Positions 46,190 to 54,783 of a DNA stretch of 64,000 nt are shown piece after piece. The stretch covers positions 4,464,001 to 4,528,000 of the forward strand of contig NZ_JACHMB010000001.1 of NCBI RefSeq assembly GCF_014204795.1, read 5' to 3'. Numbering within the stretch: position 1 is the stretch's first letter; every line of letters begins with the position of its first letter. Source of the DNA: Nonomuraea jabiensis. Lineage in GTDB: Bacteria; Actinomycetota; Actinomycetes; Streptosporangiales; Streptosporangiaceae. The notes under the pieces were generated by a model. It had not been told where the DNA came from. It searched no databases and saw only the letters and a list, made by a program, of their open reading frames with translations. Position numbers and translations under genes: made by a program.

Positions 46190-47224
46190 ATGACCACGAA
46201 GATGCGCAGCGAGATCGCCGAGCAGCCGGCCGCGCTGCGGGCCACCCTGGACTCCCTGCTGCCGAGGGTCGGCGAGGTGAGGGCAGTGGGCGAGCAGACT
46301 CGCCAGCTGCTGTTCATCGCGCGCGGCACCTCTGACAACGCTGCAGTTTATGGGCGATACCTGGTCGAATCACACGCGGGTCGCCTGGCCGCGCTGGCCG
46401 CGCCCTCGATCGCCACGACGTACAAGCGCAAGCTGGACCTGGACGGGGTGCTGGCGGTCGCGATCTCGCAGTCGGGGCGCACCGAGGAGATCGTCGAGAC
46501 GCTGACCTGGGCCAAGGACTGCGGGGCCAGGACCGTCGGCATCACGAACGGGGGCGAGCAGAGCCCCCTCGCGCAGGCCGCCGACGTGGCCCTGTGTACG
46601 GTCGCCGGCGAGGAGAAGGCCGTTCCCGCGACCAAGACGTACACGACGCAGCTGGCGGCGCTGGCCGTGCTCGCGCTGGGCCTGGGCGCGGACGTGGACG
46701 CGGAGGAGCTGCGGCGGGTGCCCGAGGCGGTGGAGAAGCTGATCACCGAGCCGGGCGACCTGGAGGCCGTGGCCGAGGGCCTGCTGGACAAGCCGGGCGT
46801 GGTCGTGTCCGGGCGCGGGCTGGCGTTCTCGACGGCCCTGGAGACGGCGCTGAAGCTCAAGGAGGCCTGCTACCTGCACGCCATGGGCCTGTCCTACGCC
46901 GACCTGCTGCACGGCCCCATCGCCGTGGTCGACGCCGACACGCCCGCGCTGCTGGTCGCCGCCGAGAACAGCCCGACCCTGTCCGGTACGGTCGCGCTGG
47001 CCGAGCGGGTGGTGGCCGCGGGCGCGGCGGCGTACACGATCGGTGGCGGCGACGCGCTCGCACGGGCGGGCACCGCCGCGCTGAACGGCCCCGACCTGCC
47101 CGAATGGGTGGCTCCGATGGGCTTGATCGTGCCCGGCCAGCTGCTCACCGAGGCGCTGGCCCGCAGGCTCGGCATCGACCCCGACGCGCCGCGCGGGCTG
47201 AACAAGGTCACCCAGACCGACTGA
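46190..47224 (+). CDS. SIS-domain glucosamine-6-phosphate deaminase, NagB-II type
   Basis: 344 residues, two SIS domains and no glutaminase domain. Phosphosugar loops are ARGTSDNAAVYGRYLVE and ISQSGRTEEIVETL; VVSGRGLAFSTALETALKLK (20) and LHGPIAVVD follow as in GlmS isomerase domains. Lacking glutaminase, it should deaminate GlcN6P to fructose 6-phosphate. Its position opposite the DasR-like gene, with PTS genes downstream, supports this. Confidence 0.85.
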   Translation: MTTKMRSEIAEQPAALRATLDSLLPRVGEVRAVGEQTRQLLFIARGTSDNAAVYGRYLVESHAGRLAALAAPSIATTYKRKLDLDGVLAVAISQSGRTEEIVETLTWAKDCGARTVGITNGGEQSPLAQAADVALCTVAGEEKAVPATKTYTTQLAALAVLALGLGADVDAEELRRVPEAVEKLITEPGDLEAVAEGLLDKPGVVVSGRGLAFSTALETALKLKEACYLHAMGLSYADLLHGPIAVVDADTPALLVAAENSPTLSGTVALAERVVAAGAAAYTIGGGDALARAGTAALNGPDLPEWVAPMGLIVPGQLLTEALARRLGIDPDAPRGLNKVTQTD

Positions 47225-47259
47225 AATAGCCTGGTCACAAGAGCTCTAGGGAGGGCCGG

Positions 47260-47496
47260 ATGGCGGCTGACGCGAACGCGATCATCGCCGGTTTGGGCGG
47301 GGCCGACAACATCATCGAGATCGAGCCCTGCATCACCCGGTTGCGCACGGAGGTGCACGACGCGTCCAAGGTCGATCAGGCCGCCCTCAGGGCGGCGGGC
47401 GCGCATGGTGTGATGGCCGCGGGGAACGTGGTCCAGGTCGTCGTCGGGCCGGAGGCGGACACCATCGCCAGCGACATCGAGGACATCATCGGCTAA
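47260..47496 (+). CDS. PTS EIIB domain protein
   Basis: 78 residues. The phosphocysteine is C24 in IEPCITRLR, in a standard glucose/sucrose-class EIIB fold (LGGADNII... VMAAGNVVQVVVG). It passes phosphate from IIA to sugar bound by IIC. ATG at 47260 follows AGGGAGGG. A free-standing IIB is the usual form for GlcNAc PTS in actinomycetes (NagF). Confidence 0.9.
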   Translation: MAADANAIIAGLGGADNIIEIEPCITRLRTEVHDASKVDQAALRAAGAHGVMAAGNVVQVVVGPEADTIASDIEDIIG

Positions 47497-47506
47497 GGGC
47501 GAGACC

Positions 47507-47953
47507 ATGACGACTGTTCTCGCCCCGGTTGAGGGGGCAGCTGTGGGGTTGGCCGCCGTGCCCGATCCGGTGTTCTCCGCCGGGTTGGTCGGGCCGGGGG
47601 CCGCGATCGACCCGCTGCGCGGGCCGGGAAAGGCCGTAGCCCCTATAGCTGGAAAAATCATGAAACTGCATCCGCACGCGTACGTCATCGTCGGAGACGA
47701 CGGCAGAGGCGTCCTGGTACATCTGGGCATCGACACGGTCGAGCTCAAAGGCCAGGGGTTCGAGCTCCTGGCCGCCGAGGGCGACCGCGTGAGCGCCGGG
47801 CAGCCCGTCGTGGCCTGGGACCCGGCGGTCGTCGAGGCGGGCGGCCGCTCGCCGGTCTGCCCGGTCGTCGCGCTCGACGCCCTCTCCGGGTCCGTGACGG
47901 AGGTCGCGGAGGGAGCGGTTCACGCCGGGGACGAGCTCTTCCGATGGGAATAG
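47507..47953 (+). CDS. crr: PTS EIIA(Glc)-type protein
   Basis: 148 residues. The active histidine is H72 in VLVHLGIDTVEL, and the family's partner His lies in KLHPHAYVIV; FELLAAEGDRVSAGQPVVAW (20) completes the fold. It takes phosphate from HPr and gives it to IIB. It starts 10 bases after IIB. Confidence 0.92.
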   Translation: MTTVLAPVEGAAVGLAAVPDPVFSAGLVGPGAAIDPLRGPGKAVAPIAGKIMKLHPHAYVIVGDDGRGVLVHLGIDTVELKGQGFELLAAEGDRVSAGQPVVAWDPAVVEAGGRSPVCPVVALDALSGSVTEVAEGAVHAGDELFRWE

Positions 47954-48015
47954 CCGCGGAACGAGCGGGTTCAGCGAGACGGCAGAATGTAAACGCGCTA
48001 TCACAACGGTCCAGC

Positions 48016-48026
48016 TGGTCTGGACC
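48016..48026. promoter_or_regulatory. dre-like site upstream of ptsH
   Basis: TGGTCTGGACC, with flanking GC and G, differs at one core base from the DasR element TGGTCTAGACC. It lies 19 bases before the ptsH start, where a repressor would block transcription. A second near-palindrome, GGTCCAGCTGG, overlaps it from 48008. Confidence 0.65.
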
Positions 48027-48044
48027 GCCGGCAAAGGAGGAGTA

Positions 48045-48305
48045 ATGGGTGAGCGCAAGGTCACCGTGGCGGCGGAAGTGGGGCTGCACGCCCGCCCCGC
48101 CGCGACGTTCGTCCAGCGGGCGAAGAAGGCCCCCATGGACATCACGGTGACGAAGTCTTACGGCAGCGAGAAGGTCAACGGCAAGAGCATTCTCGCGATC
48201 ATGGCCCTGGACGTGAAGCAGGGCGAGACCGTCGTGATCAGCGCGGAGGGCGAGGGGTCGGAAGAGGTCCTCGACGAGCTGGCCGCGATCGCCGCGGCGC
48301 CATGA
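48045..48305 (+). CDS. ptsH: Phosphocarrier protein HPr
   Basis: 86 residues. H15 in EVGLHARPAATFV receives phosphate from EI. NGKSILAIMALDVKQG contains S48, equivalent to the regulatory Ser46 of Firmicutes HPr. AAAGGAGGAG precedes the ATG. The stop overlaps ptsI as ATGA. In actinomycetes HPr is used mainly for transport. Confidence 0.95.
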   Translation: MGERKVTVAAEVGLHARPAATFVQRAKKAPMDITVTKSYGSEKVNGKSILAIMALDVKQGETVVISAEGEGSEEVLDELAAIAAAP

Positions 48306-49969
48306 ACCTGCGGGGGGTAGGGGTCAGCCCGGGCATCGGGCACGGCCCCGCGTACGTTCTGACCGTCTCCGTGCCCGAACCCCCCGAGGGCGCCACCTAC
48401 ACCGGTGAGGCGGATCAGGAGAAGGAGCGCGCGATGGCCGCGCTCACGCAGGTCGCGGGCGAGTTGGAGGCCCGGGGAAACCAGGCGGGCGGCGAGGCCG
48501 GGGAGATACTCAAGGCCCAGGCGCTGATGGCCGAGGATCCCGGGCTGGTCGTCAAGGTACGAACGTTGATCGACCGCGGCCTGGCCGCCCCGAGGGCGGT
48601 TTTTGAAGCTTTCACGAAATATCGGGACGTACTGGCCGGGTCCGGGGGCTACCTGGGCGAGCGGGCCGCCGACCTCGACGACATCAGGGACCGCGTGATC
48701 GCGCTGCTCTACGGGCACGCCATGCAGGGGCTCCCGAGCGCCCCCGAGGAGCCGTACGTGCTGGTCGCCAGGGACCTCGCGCCCGCCGACACGGCGCTGC
48801 TGCGCAAGGAGGACGTCGCGGCGTTCGTCACCCAGGAGGGCGGCCCCACCAGCCACACCGCGATCATGGCCAGGGCGATGGGCGTGCCCGCCGTCGTGGC
48901 CTGCCCGGGCGCGCTGGACATCCCGCCGGGCGTCCGGGTGATGGCCGACGGCACGTCGGGAGACGTACACGTCGAGCCGGCCGAGTCCGACGTGGCCGAG
49001 GCGGTCGGCGCGGACGCCGCGCGGCAGGCGGCGATCGCCGCGGCGAAGGGGCCGGGCAGGACCGCCGACGGGCACCCGGTCCCGCTGCTCGCCAACATCG
49101 GCGGCCCCGCGGAGCTCGGCGACGCCGTCAACGCCGGAGCCGAGGGGATCGGGCTCTACCGCACCGAGTTCCTCTTCCTCGACAGGACCGAGCCGCCCTC
49201 CGCGGAGGAGCAGCGGCGGGCCTACCTCGCGGCGCTGGAGGCGTTCCCCGGCGGCAAGGTGGTCGTGCGGACGCTGGACGGAGGCGCGGACAAGCCGCTG
49301 GCGTTCCTGCCCGCGCCGGCCGAGCCGAACCCGGCGCTCGGGGAGCGGGGGCTGCGCAGGTTCAGGAAGTTCCCCGACGTCATGGCGGCGCAGCTCGGCG
49401 CGCTCGCGGCCGTCGCCTCCGAGCGGCTGCAGGTGATGGCGCCGATGGTGGCCACGGCCGAGGAGGCCGCGTGGTTCGCGCAGGAGTGCCGGGCCAGGGG
49501 CCTGACGAACGTGGGCGCGATGATCGAGATCCCGTCGGCCGCGCTGCGCGCCCGCGAGCTGCTCACCCGGGTGGACTTCGTCTCGATCGGCACCAACGAC
49601 CTCGCCCAGTACGCCTACGCCGCGGACCGCCAGGTCGGCGCCGTGAGCGCGCTGCACGACCCGTGGCTGCCCGCGCTGCTGGACCTGGTCGCCATGACCG
49701 CCACCGCCGCCGCCAGGGCGGGCAAGCCGTGCGGCGTCTGCGGCGAGTCGGCCGCCGACCCGGCGCTGGCCTGCGTGCTCGTCGGGCTCGGGGTCTCCTC
49801 GCTGTCGATGGGCGCCGCGGCGCTGCCCGCCGTACGCGCCGTGCTGGCCGAGCACACGCTCGAACAGTGCCGGCGGGCCGCCGAGGCCGCGCGGGCGCAG
49901 ACGACGGCGGCGCACGCGCGGGCGGCGGCCCGGGTGCACCTGTCCGGGCTCGCCCGGCTGGGGCTGTGA
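48302..49969 (+). CDS. ptsI: PTS enzyme I
   Basis: 555 residues. Active-site His in EGGPTSHTAIMARAMGVPAV (20); PEP-binding motifs GIGLYRTEFLFL and SIGTNDLAQYAYAADRQ; Cys-containing CGVCGESAADP near the C-terminus. It takes phosphate from PEP and gives it to HPr, with which it is translationally coupled by a 4-base overlap. Confidence 0.95.
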   Translation: MNLRGVGVSPGIGHGPAYVLTVSVPEPPEGATYTGEADQEKERAMAALTQVAGELEARGNQAGGEAGEILKAQALMAEDPGLVVKVRTLIDRGLAAPRAVFEAFTKYRDVLAGSGGYLGERAADLDDIRDRVIALLYGHAMQGLPSAPEEPYVLVARDLAPADTALLRKEDVAAFVTQEGGPTSHTAIMARAMGVPAVVACPGALDIPPGVRVMADGTSGDVHVEPAESDVAEAVGADAARQAAIAAAKGPGRTADGHPVPLLANIGGPAELGDAVNAGAEGIGLYRTEFLFLDRTEPPSAEEQRRAYLAALEAFPGGKVVVRTLDGGADKPLAFLPAPAEPNPALGERGLRRFRKFPDVMAAQLGALAAVASERLQVMAPMVATAEEAAWFAQECRARGLTNVGAMIEIPSAALRARELLTRVDFVSIGTNDLAQYAYAADRQVGAVSALHDPWLPALLDLVAMTATAAARAGKPCGVCGESAADPALACVLVGLGVSSLSMGAAALPAVRAVLAEHTLEQCRRAAEAARAQTTAAHARAAARVHLSGLARLGL

Positions 49970-50023
49970 CCGGGTCCACATCCGGCCGTCTTGGTAAAGG
50001 GACGGTCTGGTGTGGGTTGCCGG

Positions 50024-51343
50024 ATGGATACCTTTGGAAGCATGCTTCGACGGATCGGTACGGCAGGCCTCCTCTCGATCGCTCTGACAGCCTGCGGCGC
50101 AGGCGGCAGCCCGGCGGGTGCGACCCCGACCGGCGGAGGCAAGGCCGCACCGCCCGCGCAGACCACGCCCCCGCAGGCGCCCCCGCCGACGACGCCGCAG
50201 GCGCGGCAGGACGCCGTCGAGCGGGCCCTGGCGAGGATGAGCGTCGAGGAGAAGGTCGGCCAGCTCTTCATGCCCGTCCTGTACGGCACCGCGGCCGACA
50301 CGGTGTCGGGCGAGAACCAGGCCAGGTACGGCGCCCAGACCCCGGCCAAGGTGATCGCGAAGTACCACCTCGGCGGCGTGATCCTCTTCCCCCACAACAT
50401 CAAGGGCGTCGGCCAGGTCGTCGGCCTCACCAACGGCCTGCAGCGGGCGTCCGGGGACGTGCCGCTCCTGATCGGCACCGACCAGGAGAACGGCCTGGTG
50501 GCCAGGATGTCCGCGCTCATGACCGACTTCCCCGGAGCCGCCGAGATCGGCGCCACCAAGAACCCCGACCGGGCGCGCGCCGTGGCCAAGGCCACCGGCG
50601 CTGAGCTGCGCGCGCTCGGCGTCAACCTCGACTTCGCCCCGGTCGCCGACGTGAACGTGAACCCCAAGAACCCGGTCATCGGCCGCCGGGCCTACGGCAA
50701 TGACCCGGCGCGGGTGGCGAAGATGGTCGCGGCGGCGGTCAAGGGGTTCGACGAGGCGAAGGTGGCCGCCACCGCCAAGCACTTCCCCGGCCACGGGGAC
50801 ACCGACGTCGACAGTCACACCGGGCTGCCGGTGATCAAGCACACGAAGGCGCAGTGGGAGAAGATCGACGCGCCGCCGTTCAGGGCGGCGATCGACGCGG
50901 GCGTGGACGCCGTGATGAGCGCGCATCTCGTCTTCCCCAAGCTGGACCCGTCCGGCGACCCGGCCACGCTGTCCAAGCCCATCCTGACCGGTCTGCTGCG
51001 CCAGAAGCTCGGCTTCAAGGGCGTGATCTCCACCGACGCGCTCAACATGGAGGGCGTGCGCAAGAAGTACAACGACGGGGAGATCGCGGTGCGGGCCGTG
51101 CTGGCCGGGGCCGACCTGCTGCTCATGCCGAACGACCTGCCGAAGGCGTACCGGGCGGTGGTGGCGGCGGTGAGGTCGGGCCGGATCTCCAAGGAGCGGC
51201 TCGACCAGTCCGTCACCAGGCTGCTCACGCTCAAGCAGGACAAGGGCTACCTGCCCGAGGCCCCTGCCGCCAATGCGGAGAGGGCGGCCGGCGTGCTGCG
51301 CTCCGCGGCGCACCGCAAGCTGGCCGCCCAGGTCACGCGCTAG
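50024..51343 (+). CDS. GH3 beta-N-acetylhexosaminidase lipoprotein, NagZ-like
   Basis: 439 residues. Lipobox SIALTACG (C24) and a Pro/Thr linker place it outside the membrane. The GH3 domain has TDQENGLVARM, LDFAPVADVNVNPKNPVIG, the NagZ-type loop KHFPGHGDTDVDSHTGLP and nucleophile Asp in ISTDALNMEG. It should release GlcNAc from muropeptides or chito-oligomers, feeding the PTS just upstream. Start choice is uncertain: ATG 50024 or 50042; both leave an intact lipobox. Confidence 0.9.
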   Translation: MDTFGSMLRRIGTAGLLSIALTACGAGGSPAGATPTGGGKAAPPAQTTPPQAPPPTTPQARQDAVERALARMSVEEKVGQLFMPVLYGTAADTVSGENQARYGAQTPAKVIAKYHLGGVILFPHNIKGVGQVVGLTNGLQRASGDVPLLIGTDQENGLVARMSALMTDFPGAAEIGATKNPDRARAVAKATGAELRALGVNLDFAPVADVNVNPKNPVIGRRAYGNDPARVAKMVAAAVKGFDEAKVAATAKHFPGHGDTDVDSHTGLPVIKHTKAQWEKIDAPPFRAAIDAGVDAVMSAHLVFPKLDPSGDPATLSKPILTGLLRQKLGFKGVISTDALNMEGVRKKYNDGEIAVRAVLAGADLLLMPNDLPKAYRAVVAAVRSGRISKERLDQSVTRLLTLKQDKGYLPEAPAANAERAAGVLRSAAHRKLAAQVTR

Positions 51344-52138
51344 CTAGTGTGCGCCGCGCAGGCCGCTGGCGATGAACATCCCTGCCAGCATGGCGAACAG
51401 GAACGCCTGCAGGAACTGGATGAACATCTCGAACGCGGTCATCACGATCGTCATCAGCACGCCGAGGACGCCGAGCCCCGCGCCCAGCGGGGTGAGCTGC
51501 TCGAACAGGAACCAGAAGCCCACCGAGCTGAAGAAGGCCAGGAGGATGTGGCCGGCGAACATGTTCGCGAACAACCGCACGAAGTGCGTGAACAGCGACG
51601 TGATGAACACCTCGGCCAGGATCATCGGGGCGTAGAGGCCGTACGCCCAGCCGGGCAGGCCCGGGAGGTGCACGATGCCCCTCAGGTAGCCGCGCACGCC
51701 GTGGTGGCGGACGCCGAGGTAGATCTTGATGCCGTACACGGTGAGCGCCAGCACCAGGGGGAAGGCGATGTGCGCGGCGACGGGGAACTGGATGAGCGGG
51801 ATGACGCCCATCAGGTTCCAGATGAGCACGGTCAGGAAGATCGTGAGGAGGAAGCCCATCCATCGGTCGGAGTCGGCGCCGAGGTTGGGCCGGGCGATCT
51901 GGTCGCGTACGAACAGGTACGCGTACTCGCCGATGCTCTGCCAGCCGCGTGGGATGATCTTCGGCTTGGCGAACGCGGCCCAGCACAGGGCGATGGCGAT
52001 GACCGAGCTGAGCAGGGCGATGAGCACCGGTTTGGTGAGCCATTCCGGGCCGCCGGGGAAGATCGGCGCGAACTCGAAGAGTTCCAGGCCTGGGGCGGTC
52101 CATCGGTCAGGGGAGGTGATCAGGATCGTCGTCCGCAC
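51344..52138 (-). CDS. atpB: ATP synthase subunit a, stand-alone
   Basis: 264 residues with five to six helices. The essential Arg lies in FVRLFANMFAGHILL and the C-terminal helix reads FIQFLQAFLFAMLAGMFIAS (20). Subunit a forms the proton half-channels of F0. No other atp gene is next to it: NagZ converges with no gap on one side and a HAD gene diverges on the other. So it is either a second copy or split from its operon. ATG at 52138 lacks a strong binding site. Confidence 0.9.
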   Translation of the reverse strand: MRTTILITSPDRWTAPGLELFEFAPIFPGGPEWLTKPVLIALLSSVIAIALCWAAFAKPKIIPRGWQSIGEYAYLFVRDQIARPNLGADSDRWMGFLLTIFLTVLIWNLMGVIPLIQFPVAAHIAFPLVLALTVYGIKIYLGVRHHGVRGYLRGIVHLPGLPGWAYGLYAPMILAEVFITSLFTHFVRLFANMFAGHILLAFFSSVGFWFLFEQLTPLGAGLGVLGVLMTIVMTAFEMFIQFLQAFLFAMLAGMFIASGLRGAH

Positions 52139-52256
52139 GGCGGTCCTTTCTGGGTAGCGACTATCGCTGGAAGCACACCATAACCGGATAAATTGGACGC
52201 CCTTTTTATGGGGTTTTATCGGCTTATAAGTGCCGATGGCGTTCTATTCTGGAACG

Positions 52257-52904
52257 GTGCTTACGGGTGTGCTCATCGACTGGGGCGGCGTACTGACGAC
52301 CAGCCTTTCCGACTCCATCGCGCGCTGGATCGCGGCGGACAGGATCGACGGCGACCACTACCGCGCGGTGATGCGGAAGATGGTCGACCACGCTTACGGC
52401 GACGGTGCCGGCGAGAGCGTCGTCCACGCGCTGGAAAGGGGCGAGATCGACGGCTCCGCTTTCGAGCGCGACCTGGCCGCCCGGCTGCTGACCCTCGACG
52501 GGGTGCCGCCCGTGGCCGAGGGGCTGCTGGAGCGGATGTTCGCGGGATTCGAACGCGTTGACGCAATGTACGACATGCTCCGCGACGTACGGAAAAATGG
52601 TGTCAAAACGTGTTTGGTATCTAACTCCTGGTCGAATGAGTATCCCCGTGCCGACTGGGACGAGTTCTTCGACGCGATCGTGATCTCCGGCGAGGTCGGC
52701 ATGCGCAAGCCCGAGCCGCGCATCTTCCACCACGCGGTCGAGCTGATCGGCCTGGGGTGCGAGGAGTGCGTGTTCATCGACGACATCGAGGCCAACATCC
52801 TGGCCGCCCGCGCCCTCGGCATCGCCGGCATCCATCACAAAGATGCCCACTCGACCATCGAGGAACTCGAGTCTCTCCTCCGTCTCACGCTGCGACGGGC
52901 ATGA
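52257..52904 (+). CDS. HAD family hydrolase
   Basis: 215 residues. Nucleophile motif VLIDWGGVLTT, motif II CLVSNSWSNEY, Lys in MRKPEPRIF, motif IV VFIDDIEANILAARALG. Likely a small-molecule phosphatase; substrate unknown. GTG at 52257 places the motif at the usual distance from the start; the frame begins at 52230. It is followed, about 100 bases on, by DUF6912. Confidence 0.87.
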   Translation: MLTGVLIDWGGVLTTSLSDSIARWIAADRIDGDHYRAVMRKMVDHAYGDGAGESVVHALERGEIDGSAFERDLAARLLTLDGVPPVAEGLLERMFAGFERVDAMYDMLRDVRKNGVKTCLVSNSWSNEYPRADWDEFFDAIVISGEVGMRKPEPRIFHHAVELIGLGCEECVFIDDIEANILAARALGIAGIHHKDAHSTIEELESLLRLTLRRA

Positions 52905-53010
52905 TAGAGCCCTTGCACGCTGAGACGGGTCCGCCGCCGAGTGCGGACCTCGATCTCGGCACGCCGAGCTGAGCTGAGCTCGGCCGGAAAGAAAGCACGA
53001 AAGGTTCGTC

Positions 53011-53520
53011 ATGCGCGTCTATCTGCCGTGCACTCTCCCGGCACTGGCCCAGGCGGTCAAGGCGGGAGAGTTGGGCCCGGCCCCGCTGACCGGCTACGCG
53101 GTGACCCCCGCGCTGACCGAGTGGTATGCCTCGGGCGACACCGAGGAGCTCGAATACGTGGCGCTCACCGAGGCGGCCCGCGCCTCGCTGCGCATGCTGG
53201 CCGCCGACCGCGCCGACGGCGTCGAGACCGCGTTCCGGCGCGTGGTGGTCGCCGCCGAGGTGCCGGAGCGCGCGGTCTCCGCCGGAGTCGACCTGGAGGA
53301 ACGGGCGAGAGTACGCCTCGCCGACCCGATCCCGCTGGCCAAGGTGGCCGCGGTGCACATCGACGACCACGAGGCGATCTCCGACATCGAGGCCGCCGTC
53401 GCCGCGCTGCCGGCCGCGGACGAGGGCGACGACGACGCGAGATTCACCGTGGACGGGGCCGAGGCGCACGAGCTCATGTGGTACGCCACCCAGGAGATCC
53501 CCGACCTCCTGGGCTCATAA
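53011..53520 (+). CDS. DUF6912 family protein
   Basis: 169 residues beginning MRVYLPCTLPALAQAVKAGE (20), typical of DUF6912, an actinobacterial family of unknown function. EYVALTEAARASLRML and VHIDDHEAISDIEAAV are further conserved-looking parts. Soluble, no motifs of catalysis seen. GAAAGAAAGCACGAAAGG precedes the ATG. Confidence 0.85.
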   Translation: MRVYLPCTLPALAQAVKAGELGPAPLTGYAVTPALTEWYASGDTEELEYVALTEAARASLRMLAADRADGVETAFRRVVVAAEVPERAVSAGVDLEERARVRLADPIPLAKVAAVHIDDHEAISDIEAAVAALPAADEGDDDARFTVDGAEAHELMWYATQEIPDLLGS

Positions 53521-53619
53521 CGGAGGCGTTACATCGATCACAGTTCCTTGACCATCGAGAGCCGGGCCTCGCTAGGGTCGCGATCTAGCAAGTGTTGTTT
53601 ACGCAAGGAGTCGGTCCAA

Positions 53620-54066
53620 GTGAAGCTTCGAGTTGCCGCTACCGTCCTGGGCGCCGTCGCGGCGGTCCTCCTGGCGGGCGCGCCCGCGCACGCCCAGGCC
53701 AAGCCCGGCGACCACAAGGACCCGGCCAAGTCGGGCTGCTGGAACTCGGCCAAGGTGGTCAAGACCGCCTCCATCAAGAGCCGCATGGACGGCAACGTCG
53801 GAACGATCAAGCTCTGGTGGTCCGGCAAGTGCAAGACCAACTGGGTCGAGATCCGGACGGCCTCCTCGGCGACCGGGACCATCAGCGTGTACGCGGCGGA
53901 CGGCCGCTACGACCGGTTCAGCTTCAAGAAGGGCAACAAGGGCAGGCACTGGGGCAACATGATCTGGGCCAACAACATGTGTGCCTGGGGCAGCGCCTCG
54001 ATCCAGTGGAACGGCGGCCGCGGCGGCCAGAACGGCGCCGGCACCACCGCCAAGGCCTGCGGCTAG
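53620..54066 (+). CDS. Secreted DUF2690 protein
   Basis: 148 residues. Signal peptide KLRVAATVLGAVAAVLLAGA (20) ending PAHAQA, then SGCWNSAKVVKTASI, TIKLWWSGKCKTNWVEI and NMCAWGSASIQWNG, with four cysteines for two disulfides. DUF2690 proteins are small secreted beta proteins of actinomycetes of unknown role, sometimes attached to kinase sensor regions. GTG at 53620 follows AAGGAG by nine bases. Confidence 0.85.
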   Translation: MKLRVAATVLGAVAAVLLAGAPAHAQAKPGDHKDPAKSGCWNSAKVVKTASIKSRMDGNVGTIKLWWSGKCKTNWVEIRTASSATGTISVYAADGRYDRFSFKKGNKGRHWGNMIWANNMCAWGSASIQWNGGRGGQNGAGTTAKACG

Positions 54067-54156
54067 CTCTCCCCCGGGGGCCGTGGCCGGATGGTCGCGG
54101 CCCCTGCGCTGGGCGTTCATCGAAACGTCACACGTGCCGTCTAAGCTTGTCGCAAC

Positions 54157-54783
54157 ATGACAAAACACATCATCTGGGATTGGAACGGCACGCTCTTCCA
54201 CGACATCGACGCCGTGGTGGGAGCCACCAACGAGGTCTTCAAGCCGTACGAGCTTCCTGAGATGACCGCCGACGGCTTCCGCGCGGTCTACACCCGGCCC
54301 ATCTGGGTCGCCTACGAGCGCATGCTCGGCCGCCCCCTGACCGAGGGGGAGTGGGAGCTGCTCGACAACGGGTTCCACGAGCACTACTTCCGGCTGAGCG
54401 ACGCCTGCGCGCTGGCCGCCGACGCCGAGCTCGCCCTCGCGAGCTGGACGGGCACCCAGTCGCTCTGCTCGATGGCGCCGCACGCGCACCTCGTGCCCAA
54501 GGTCGACTCGTTCGGCATCACCCGGCACTTCACCCGCATCGACGGGCTGCTGGGCACCACCGGCGGCGAGAAGGCCGCGCACATGACGGCGCACCTCACG
54601 GCCATCGGGGTGGATCCCGGCGAGATCCTGGTGATCGGCGACAGCGTGGACGACGGGCTCGCCGCGCGGCACGTGGGGGCCAGGGCGGTGCTGTACACGG
54701 GCGGGATGACGACCCGCGCCGAGCTGAAGAGCACCGGCTTCCCCGTGGTCGACACGCTGTCGGACGCGCTGAATTTCGCGTAA
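54157..54783 (+). CDS. HAD family hydrolase, phosphoglycolate phosphatase-like
   Basis: 208 residues. Motif I IIWDWNGTLFHD, helical cap, C-terminal VIGDSVDDGLAARHVGARAV (20). Motif II Ser/Thr region reads LCSMAPHAHL. Likely a phosphatase. No strong ribosome binding site before ATG 54157. The stop lies 45 bases before the TnpB-like gene. Confidence 0.87.
   Translation: MTKHIIWDWNGTLFHDIDAVVGATNEVFKPYELPEMTADGFRAVYTRPIWVAYERMLGRPLTEGEWELLDNGFHEHYFRLSDACALAADAELALASWTGTQSLCSMAPHAHLVPKVDSFGITRHFTRIDGLLGTTGGEKAAHMTAHLTAIGVDPGEILVIGDSVDDGLAARHVGARAVLYTGGMTTRAELKSTGFPVVDTLSDALNFA

Noticed and set aside
48158..51313. 1051-codon minus-strand ORF
   Set aside because: It is antisense to ptsI and the NagZ-like gene, whose motifs are complete on the plus strand; the frame is open because of high GC.
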